Source of the DNA: Actinomycetes bacterium | GTDB lineage: Bacteria > Actinomycetota > Acidimicrobiia > Acidimicrobiales > RAAP-2 | DNA length: 10,297 nucleotides | NCBI GenBank assembly: GCA_021800645.1 | Contig: JAJYYT010000040.1 | Location: 1 to 10,297, forward strand | Direction: 5' to 3' | Part shown: piece by piece, positions 5,390-10,297 of the stretch | Layout: the number at the start of each line of letters is the position of its first letter | Position numbering within the stretch: the stretch's first letter is position 1 | Program-made: the position numbers and the translations under genes | Notes under the pieces: generated by a model | What the model was told of the DNA's origin: nothing | What the model saw: only the letters and a program-made list of their open reading frames with translations | Databases searched by the model: none

Positions 5390-6823
5390 CTACGGCGCCG
5401 TGACCAGCCCGTAATGGCCGTCGTGGCGCAGGTACAGCACCGCGCCACGGCCCGACCCCGCATCGGCGAAGAAGAGGCGGCGTTCGCCGCTCGCCCCGAG
5501 TCGCTCGATCGCCTCGCGCAGGGAGAGCACGGGGACCTCGACGTCGGTCAGTTCGACGGGCTCAGCGGTGGGTCCCATCCCGTCAGCGGAGGGCTGCAGC
5601 CGCGTCATCCGGTACGTCGTGCCGTCGGCGCGCTCGATGACACTGTCCGACCCGCTGGTCAGGTCGACGAAGAGGTAGAAGTCGTAGTCGAGCGCGAGCA
5701 TGTCGAAGACGGCCTCGTCCACGCTGAGCTCGCCGGCGGCCAACGTCTTGTGGCGAACGAGTTGGCGATCCTCCACCGGGCGGTCGAAGAACGGCGGTCG
5801 CTCGGGGGACAGGTCGCCGTGCCTCCACTCCCCAGGCGCGACGACGCCGTCGGATCGCTCGAGGTCCTTTCGTCTGCTCGCTCGGTGCTCGAGTCGCTCG
5901 CGCAGCCTCTGGGACAGCGCATCCAGTGCTTCTGTCATGGTGTGCGCCGACGCGTGCGCGCGCAGCGGCTCGCCGTTAAGATCGAGCATCGCCTCGGCAC
6001 GGGCCGGAAGGGGACGCGCCGGGTCGGGCTCCCAGCTGAGCTTCACACGGGCGAAGAGCACCGGCGTGTCGAGCGCCGCCACGACGCTGGAGACCAGCTG
6101 CAGCGACTGCGCCTTGGCGCGCGCGCTGACGTTCGGCGTTGCATACAGGCTCACCGGAGGAACGTTCTCGGACTGGGGAGTCGGGACCGAGAGTGCGGCG
6201 GTCTCGTCAGGGCCGAGCACCCACTGCTCGGCGATCGCGCCGTGCGCCATCCGGCACTTCACGGTGAGCCCCTGCTCGTCGGGTGATTGCCCCTCCCACG
6301 AGACCACCGCGCCGTCGTCGACGCCGGCGACCTTCGCATGGCGATCACAGGCGAAGGCCGCAGTTGCCTCTATCCATCCCGAGAGCGCGGTCCGTCCGTC
6401 GATCACTCGGTCTTCGAGGTGGACGAGCGCGTCGGGCGCGTACAAGGCGAGCGCCCCGACGAGGTCACCACGGGCCACGCTCGTTGCCCAGGCGCGGGCC
6501 ACTTGGAGGGGATGGAGGGCCGCGAGGTGCAGCTCGGGGTGGACACTTGCGTGCGGCAGTCCCCCCTTGGTGTCGAAACGGCGGGCCCCTTGCAGCGTCC
6601 CGAAGCCGTGTCGGTGCCGCGAGGCCCGTGCGCTCTGGCGAAGTCGCACCTCGACGGCGTGCTCCACTCCGTCGACGCGTCGGAGGTCGAAGTGGACGCG
6701 AGCGCCAGGGTGGCGGGCGGCGGCGGCGATCTCCCCTGCCGGCACGTGGTAGGCCTGCCCTCCCTGCACGATCTCGGCGTCCCCACGGTCAGGGTCGAAC
6801 CAGTGGACCACTCCGTCAGGCAC
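5390..6823 (-). CDS. Multidomain HPF/RaiA-type ribosome hibernation factor (CSD-like + NTF2-like + S30AE + two S30AE C-terminal domains)
   Basis: A 477-aa protein. Residues 1-62 resemble a cold-shock fold (GVVHWFDPDRG at the start), but the RNA-binding KGFGFI and FVHF motifs are lost. Residues 105-205 look like an NTF2/SnoaL-like domain (ARAWATSVARGDLVGALALY, DGRTALSGWI). Residues 228-318 fit the S30AE/RaiA domain that binds the decoding region of idle 30S subunits. Residues 345-408 match the S30AE C-terminal dimerisation domain of long HPF (LVRHKTL, LSVDEAVFDMLALDYDFYLFVD). Residues 430-477 look like a second copy (LSLREAIERLGASGERRLFF, YLRHDGHYGL). Long HPFs usually run about 180-270 aa, so the N-terminal half is an addition. 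GTG 6823 has GGAGGAG six bases before it and overlaps the baeRF stop by 8 nt, implying coupled translation. HPF identity rests on the C-terminal half; the first two domain calls are weaker. Confidence 0.82.
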   Translation of the reverse strand: MPDGVVHWFDPDRGDAEIVQGGQAYHVPAGEIAAAARHPGARVHFDLRRVDGVEHAVEVRLRQSARASRHRHGFGTLQGARRFDTKGGLPHASVHPELHLAALHPLQVARAWATSVARGDLVGALALYAPDALVHLEDRVIDGRTALSGWIEATAAFACDRHAKVAGVDDGAVVSWEGQSPDEQGLTVKCRMAHGAIAEQWVLGPDETAALSVPTPQSENVPPVSLYATPNVSARAKAQSLQLVSSVVAALDTPVLFARVKLSWEPDPARPLPARAEAMLDLNGEPLRAHASAHTMTEALDALSQRLRERLEHRASRRKDLERSDGVVAPGEWRHGDLSPERPPFFDRPVEDRQLVRHKTLAAGELSVDEAVFDMLALDYDFYLFVDLTSGSDSVIERADGTTYRMTRLQPSADGMGPTAEPVELTDVEVPVLSLREAIERLGASGERRLFFADAGSGRGAVLYLRHDGHYGLVTAP

Positions 6824-8048
6824 GCCGGTCTCCTCCGCTCGTCTTTGCCTCTGTGTCTCGGGCCGCGTCTTCGGCTGCGCCAGGGGCGCCCTCTTCGGCG
6901 CTGTCTCCGGACCCCTCTCGGGCCCACGGCTCGAGCAGCGCCCCGATGCGGCCCAGATCGCTCAGGGAACCTTGCGCGACGGGATCCACCGCCGCGTGCT
7001 GCAGGAAAGCGTCGGCGATCGCCGCGTCCACGACGTTCTCCAGCTCGCGGACGGGACCTCCGCAGCGCGGACAGCTACGAGCTCTGACGGTGAGGCTGCG
7101 GCAGTCCTCACAGCGTCCTCCTGCCGCCTCGAAGCTCCGTTCCACGACCAGGATGGCCACGAGCCCGTCCCCCAGGGATCCGAGGGTGGGGCCAAGTCCG
7201 GTGACAGCCCCTGCACCGGTGGTGGTGGCGCGTTGGCGAAGTGTCGCGAGCACCGCCGACCGCCGCTCCTCCTCGACGCGCTCGACGATCTCCGTGGCGG
7301 CGGCGATCAGCTCCGCCGTCCCGGCGTGCGAGCGCACGGGCGCGCGGCCGGCGATCCGGTCGCCGACGTGGCGAGGGAGGTGCCTCTCGAGCTCTTCGAG
7401 GGACTTCCCAGGACCAAAGAGGACGAGGTGGCTCACCGGTCGGCGGATTGTCTCGGCGATCACAGCGCGCGCGACCCGCCGGAAGTGGTCGCGAGCGAGC
7501 TCCTCTTGGTGGTGCTCGAACCCGGCGAGCTCCCTGTCGGTGTCGATGCCGTGCCCCAGCTCGTCGTCGAAATCGGCGAGCTCCTCCGCTTGACCGCCCG
7601 GCTCGAGGCGTAGAACACGCCCCCGCTCGCTGTCGACCTCCACGACGATGGCCGACCACGACGTGGCGGAGGCAAGGCAGAGCTGCGCGACGTCAGGCTC
7701 GGCGGCGACGACGATCTGGTCCCGGACCGGCGTCGTCAGCTCGACCGTCTCGAAGAAGTCGTCCGCTGCAGAGGAGAACACCGCCACGCCGCGGGTGCGA
7801 GACCGGTCGATGCCGCTGTCGAGCCACGTACGGATCTGCCCGAGATCGGCCTCGAGCGCGGCACCGGGGTCCCACGTCGAGCGTCGGGCCTGCTCCCGGG
7901 CCCGACGGAAGAGCGCGTCGGCCCGCCCCAACACCTCCGGCCAGCGGGGGTGCCGCAGTCCATCGACGTCCAGGTACATGCTGGCCGCCGCTCTACCGGC
8001 GCCCCATGAGGCGACGTGCCGGATGAACGCTTCTTCGAGGACCGTCAC
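6816..8048 (-). CDS. Bacterial eRF1-like protein (baeRF family)
   Basis: A 410-aa protein resembling the bacterial archaeo-eukaryotic release-factor family, relatives of eRF1/Pelota/Vms1 thought to act on stalled ribosomes. Family-like features are ASMYLDVDGLRHPRW (22-36), GVAVFSSAADDFFETVELTTPVRDQIVV (87-114), a WSAIVVEVDSERGRVLRL strand pair, and a long helix HHQEELARDHFRRVARAV (179-196). Next come SHLVLFGP (206-213), a helix rich in VEEERR, and a domain-3-like part with a four-Cys zinc ribbon at C313, C316, C326 and C329. It ends in the typical LGRIGALL. The last ~33 residues are acidic and probably disordered. The canonical GGQ loop seems absent where it would be expected, before the 179-196 helix, so peptidyl-tRNA hydrolysis is uncertain. 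GTG 8048 has AGGA 7 nt upstream. It overlaps the hibernation-factor gene by 8 nt and is divergent from the DksA-like gene. Confidence 0.82.
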   Translation of the reverse strand: MTVLEEAFIRHVASWGAGRAAASMYLDVDGLRHPRWPEVLGRADALFRRAREQARRSTWDPGAALEADLGQIRTWLDSGIDRSRTRGVAVFSSAADDFFETVELTTPVRDQIVVAAEPDVAQLCLASATSWSAIVVEVDSERGRVLRLEPGGQAEELADFDDELGHGIDTDRELAGFEHHQEELARDHFRRVARAVIAETIRRPVSHLVLFGPGKSLEELERHLPRHVGDRIAGRAPVRSHAGTAELIAAATEIVERVEEERRSAVLATLRQRATTTGAGAVTGLGPTLGSLGDGLVAILVVERSFEAAGGRCEDCRSLTVRARSCPRCGGPVRELENVVDAAIADAFLQHAAVDPVAQGSLSDLGRIGALLEPWAREGSGDSAEEGAPGAAEDAARDTEAKTSGGDRRA

Positions 8049-8221
8049 GACCCGATCCTGCCCCTGGCGCCCTCAGCGCAACAGGGCCGATGGTCCACGC
8101 CATTGCTGCGCCGGGCGCCGGGCCGGGGACCATCGACCCTGCGGCACCTGGCGGCATCGAGCCAGAATGCAGGTGCCGGACGGCGACGCGACACGTTGTT
8201 CGCGGAACAAGGAGGCCTCCC
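8049..8221. promoter_or_regulatory. Divergent intergenic region between baeRF and the DksA-like gene
   Basis: About 170 bp that should hold promoters for both directions. No clear -35/-10 pair is visible; CAGAAT (8163-8168) is only a weak -10-like word. GC at third codon positions drops here relative to downstream sequence in the same frame, which argues against reading the DksA-like protein from ATG 8090. At its end, 8211-8220 is the perfect palindrome GGAGGCCTCC, which includes the AGGAGG ribosome site of the plus-strand gene. Confidence 0.45.
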
Positions 8222-9127
8222 ACGCACGGATCACGGACAAGCGGCGACGACGAGATCGAAGGCCCGCTCGAAGACAGCGCGGCGGTGCTCCGAGAACCGG
8301 TGGACCTCGCCCACTCGCTGCTCGACGAAGCGGAGCTCGGCACGGAGGAGGTGCCGCCGGCGCTCGCCGAGATGATGGAGGCGGAGCTCGCTGCCGACCA
8401 GGCGGACGCGGTGCTCGAGGCCGGGTCCGTGCTCGTGCCCGCGCCGCCGGAGGGCAGCGACGACGAGATCGAGCCTGAGGAGCTCGAGATCCGGCTCGAA
8501 TCGGAGAGCGACGGTGCCGAGCTTCTCTCGCTGCACGACGAGGAGCAGCTCTCCGAAGCGCTGCTCGACGAAGGACCCTCACTCGGTGAAGAGGAGCCTG
8601 ACGCAGTCGAGGAGGCGCTGGAGCGTGCAGAGGAGCCCGACCGAGCCGAGCCGACGAGTCGTCTGGAGCGGCCCGGCGTGGCCGGCGCGGCGCGGGCCCC
8701 AAAAGCGCCTTTGCCAGACGGCCAGGAGATGATCGACCCGGCGAGGTTCCGACGGCTGCTCGAGGCGGCGCGCCAGCGGCTTGAGAGCCTGCAGGCAGAG
8801 TTCGAAGCGGAGGGGCTGCGCCAACGGTCCGAGCGAGAGGACCTGTCGTCGCTCTCGTCGATCGACCAGCACCCCGCCGACCAGGGGACCGAGACCTTCG
8901 ACCGCGAGCGCGACCTCTCGATCCGTGAACAGGTCGAAGGGGAGTTCGCAGAGGTGACGAAGGCGCTCCAGCGCCTCGAGGCCGTGACCTACGGGCGCTG
9001 CGAGGCGTGCGGACGGCCGATAGGGGTCGAGCGCCTCGAGGCCGAGCCCGCGACCCGATTCTGCCTCGACGACCAGCTTGCGCTCGAGCGCGAGCTCGAG
9101 AGCAAGCACCGCGAGGTCGAGGCGTAG
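8222..9127 (+). CDS. TraR/DksA-family protein (YteA-like) with a long acidic N-terminal region
   Basis: The C-terminal ~130 aa are a TraR/DksA zinc-finger protein. A coiled-coil lead-in (ARFRRLLEAARQRLESLQAE) comes first, then HPADQGTETFDRERDLSI typical of YteA/YocK-like members. The finger follows: YGRCEACGRPIGVERLEAEP, then RFCLDD. The fourth zinc ligand, normally Cys, is Asp or absent (CxxC...CxxD). DksA relatives bind the RNA polymerase secondary channel in stress responses. About 160 upstream residues are very acidic and low in complexity (DDEIEPEELEIRLESESD), an unusual extension. The start is unsettled: AAGGAGG ends 6 nt before an in-frame ACG at 8222, with no ATG or GTG at the right distance. 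ATG 8090 lies only 41 bp from the baeRF start and has poor coding bias in its first part; GTG 8285 lacks a good site. I give ACG 8222 as best guess. Convergent with the kinase gene. Confidence 0.8.
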   Translation, partial: THGSRTSGDDEIEGPLEDSAAVLREPVDLAHSLLDEAELGTEEVPPALAEMMEAELAADQADAVLEAGSVLVPAPPEGSDDEIEPEELEIRLESESDGAELLSLHDEEQLSEALLDEGPSLGEEEPDAVEEALERAEEPDRAEPTSRLERPGVAGAARAPKAPLPDGQEMIDPARFRRLLEAARQRLESLQAEFEAEGLRQRSEREDLSSLSSIDQHPADQGTETFDRERDLSIREQVEGEFAEVTKALQRLEAVTYGRCEACGRPIGVERLEAEPATRFCLDDQLALERELESKHREVEA

Positions 9128-9173
9128 ACGTCGAAGCCCGGTGCGGGTCCTCGGTGCCTCCCTGGCGCCGCGC
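9128..9173. other. Convergent gap between the DksA-like and adenosine-kinase genes
   Basis: A 46-bp gap. A short hairpin is possible (CCCG 9137-9140 with CGGG 9144-9147, 3-nt loop) but it has no T-tract, so I do not call a terminator. Confidence 0.3.
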
Positions 9174-9662
9174 TCAGAGCTTGTAGCCCATCGTCCGAAG
9201 CAGCTGCTTGCGTGCCGACTCGTCCGCCGCGGTCTCCACGCCGGCCGGTGGCATGCCGTCGACGACGCCGACGACTGCACGGCCGAACTCGGTCTGCGCG
9301 ACGATCACCTCGACCTGGTTCGCCGTGGCACAGAAGATCGTGCACACCTCCGGGATATTCTTGATCGCGTTGAGCACGTTGATCGGGAAGCCCTCCCGCA
9401 GGTACACGACGAAGACGTGCCCCGCCGAGATCGACTCCGCGTTTCTCGTCGCGAGCTCCACGAGTGCTTCATCGTTGCCCGAGCGACGGATGAGGCAGGG
9501 GCCGGAGGCCTCGGAGAACGCGAGGCCGAAGCGTAGGTGCGGCCCTGCGCTCGACATCGCCTCGTGCAGGTCCTCCACGGTCTTGATGAAGTGCGCTTGC
9601 CCGATGATGACGTTCACGTCGTCGACCTTCTCGATGGGGACCGCACTCAGTTCCAGCGCCAC
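9174..9662 (-). CDS. Adenosine-specific kinase family protein (PF04008)
   Basis: A 162-aa protein that fits the adenosine-specific kinase family over its full length. Signature stretches are DDVNVIIGQAHFIKTVEDLHEA (about 14-35), FGLAFSEASG, LIRRSGNDEALVELA, AGHVFVVYL, FPINVLNAIKNIPEVCTIFCAT (93-114), and VVGVVDGMPPAGVET before the C-terminal GYKL. The family was named from an archaeal structural-genomics protein reported to bind and phosphorylate adenosine; its role in bacteria is poorly known. Length and motifs are intact, so it should be functional. The start is GTG 9662 with AGGAGG four bases upstream. The leader (9663-9755) is built of GAAGACAAC repeats and three overlapping mini-ORFs. 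It lies downstream of the alpha/beta hydrolase on the same strand, 162 bp away, and converges on the DksA-like gene. Confidence 0.93.
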   Translation of the reverse strand: MALELSAVPIEKVDDVNVIIGQAHFIKTVEDLHEAMSSAGPHLRFGLAFSEASGPCLIRRSGNDEALVELATRNAESISAGHVFVVYLREGFPINVLNAIKNIPEVCTIFCATANQVEVIVAQTEFGRAVVGVVDGMPPAGVETAADESARKQLLRTMGYKL

Positions 9663-9755
9663 GGTGCCTCCTCTCTCCTTGTTGTCTTCGTTGTCTTCGT
9701 TGTTGTCTTCGTTGTCTTCATGCGTTGGTTGTCTTCATGCGTTGGCTGTCTTCAC
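9647..9755 (-). other. Three overlapping mini-ORFs in the leader of the adenosine-kinase gene
   Basis: Reading the minus strand, GTG 9755 opens a 6-codon ORF (VKTANA) ending at 9735. Its TGA overlaps the ATG at 9738 of a second 6-codon ORF (MKTTNA) ending at 9718. That TGA overlaps the ATG at 9721 of a 24-codon Lys/Thr-rich ORF (starting MKTTKTTTKTTKTT), which passes through the kinase ribosome site and stops at 9647, 16 nt inside the kinase gene in another frame. AAGGA and GAGAG lie upstream of the first GTG. The layout follows from a 17-bp repeat with an embedded ATGA. Whether any is translated is unknown. Confidence 0.45.
9682..9753. repeat. Short tandem repeats in the 5' leader of the adenosine-kinase gene
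   Basis: The word ttgtcttc occurs at 9682-9689, 9691-9698, 9703-9710, 9712-9719 and 9729-9736, with a variant ctgtcttc at 9746-9753. The upstream half is a 17-bp unit, ttgtcttcatgcgttgg, at 9712-9728 and 9729-9745, then a partial third copy. On the transcribed strand this is a purine/A-rich, nearly unstructured run of GAAGACAAC, far less GC-rich than the surroundings. It directly precedes the AGGAGG site. Confidence 0.9.
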
Positions 9756-9824
9756 GGGTGCTCTCGATCCTTCTCTTGGTGGTGCGGTGCTCCTGCTCCT
9801 CCCCCATGGGCGGTGAGCCGTCGC

Positions 9825-10297
9825 TCAACCTGTCCGGTACGTCGACGCGCTGAAGTGCGTCGTGAACCAGTCGCGGGCCGCCACGGCAGCAGCCTGCAAC
9901 GTGCCCGGCTCCTCGAAGAGGTGCGATGCTCCCGGTACGACCACCAGCTTGCTCTCGCAGCGCAGGAGCGCTTGTGCCTCACGGTTGAGCTCGAGGACCA
10001 CGTCGTCGAGCGCTCCGACGACGAGGAGGGTCGGCGCCGTCACGTCGGGAAGCCGCAGCCTGGCGAGGTCCGGGCGCCCGCCGCGCGAGACGACCGCCGC
10101 GACGTCGGCATCTCTTCGAGCTGCCGCCCACAGCGCGGCGCCCGCCCCGGTGCTGGCACCGAAGTAGCCCACGGGAAGCCCGGCTGAAACCGGCTGTGCG
10201 CGCAACCAGCCGGTGGCGTCCGAAAGGCGCCGGGCGAGCAGGGGGATGTCGAACACGTTGGCGCGGTCGGTCTCCTCGTCCGAGGTGAGCAAGTCGA
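9825..10297 (-). CDS. Alpha/beta hydrolase (dienelactone-hydrolase-like), C-terminal part, continues beyond the right edge
   Basis: The frame is open from the right edge (…DLLTSDEETDRANVFDIPLLARRL…) to the TGA at 9825-9827, giving 157 residues of the C-terminal part. All three catalytic elements of an alpha/beta hydrolase are visible. The nucleophile elbow is GYFGASTGAG (serine in G-A-S-T-G), the acid lies in VVGALDDVVLELN, and the histidine is in VPGASHLFEEPG. The wording VVSRGGRPDLA and ELNREAQALL matches hydrolases that in some bacteria are fused behind, or encoded beside, a phosphoribosyltransferase-like domain; the upstream part lies outside the window, so this cannot be checked. Any start codon seen here, such as TTG 10292, is internal to the domain. 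The substrate is unknown. Confidence 0.88.
   Translation of the reverse strand, partial: DLLTSDEETDRANVFDIPLLARRLSDATGWLRAQPVSAGLPVGYFGASTGAGAALWAAARRDADVAAVVSRGGRPDLARLRLPDVTAPTLLVVGALDDVVLELNREAQALLRCESKLVVVPGASHLFEEPGTLQAAAVAARDWFTTHFSASTYRTG

Noticed and set aside
5288..7593. Long plus-strand open frames opposite the hibernation factor and baeRF genes
   Set aside because: Low-complexity Arg/Ser/Pro-rich translations that shadow the minus-strand genes, which carry clear domains and ribosome sites.
7590..7598. GGQ tripeptide (residues 151-153) in the baeRF protein as a catalytic release motif
   Set aside because: It lies in the preceding hairpin-like segment, not directly before the long helix where eRF1 GGQ sits. 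Treated as coincidental unless structure shows otherwise.
9208..9816. A 202-codon plus-strand frame with a Leu/Ser repeat segment opposite the adenosine kinase
   Set aside because: It is antisense to a well-matched gene, and its repeat section simply translates the ttgtcttc array.
1..10297. tRNA, rRNA, insertion sequence or integrase signals
   Set aside because: None seen on reading both strands; no terminal inverted repeats or transposase motifs were found.

Overview
The window is very GC-rich, densely packed and uses many GTG starts with strong G3/C3 codon bias. This points to a high-GC Gram-positive bacterium. Gene content (a baeRF-type eRF1 relative, a long HPF/RaiA protein, a YteA-like DksA protein, a CstR-like CsoR) fits an actinobacterium, perhaps an Acidimicrobiia-type lineage, but I cannot fix the taxon from sequence alone.

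Layout. 1-631 (-): amino-terminal part of an ABC transporter permease of the FtsX/MacB type, running off the left edge. 705-2384 (-): peptide chain release factor 3 (prfC). A divergent intergenic region follows, with a 16-bp CsoR-type inverted repeat (2576-2591). 2668-4289 (+): a tight three-gene operon of thioredoxin, DUF302 protein and PIG-L/LmbE deacetylase; the last gene ends in a tandem-repeat-encoded Pro-rich tail. 4273-4542 (-): a CsoR/CstR-family repressor, convergent with and overlapping that operon. Its own promoter holds a second repeat of identical arms and spacing (4594-4609), and this repeat also covers the start of a small Cys-rich protein on the other strand (4608-4790). 4869-5372 (+): an unrecognised 167-aa protein.

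5390-8048 (-) is a translation-stress pair: a bacterial eRF1-like protein (baeRF) overlapping by 8 nt a 477-aa multidomain hibernation factor. I read the latter as degenerate cold-shock fold, NTF2/SnoaL-like domain, S30AE ribosome-binding domain and two S30AE C-terminal domains. Divergent from it (about 8222-9127, +) is a TraR/DksA-family protein with a long acidic N-terminal region and no obvious ATG/GTG start behind its strong Shine-Dalgarno. 9174-9662 (-): an adenosine-specific kinase family (PF04008) protein, preceded by a GAAGACAAC-repeat leader that encodes three overlapping mini-ORFs. 9825-10297 (-): C-terminal part of an alpha/beta hydrolase, running off the right edge.

Two functional themes stand out. 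The first is a probable thiol/persulfide- or metal-responsive regulon: a CstR-like repressor whose likely operator occurs at both its own promoter and the thioredoxin-DUF302-deacetylase operon. The second is a ribosome rescue/hibernation cluster (baeRF, HPF fusion, DksA-like). No tRNA, rRNA, CRISPR array, insertion sequence or phage gene was recognised.
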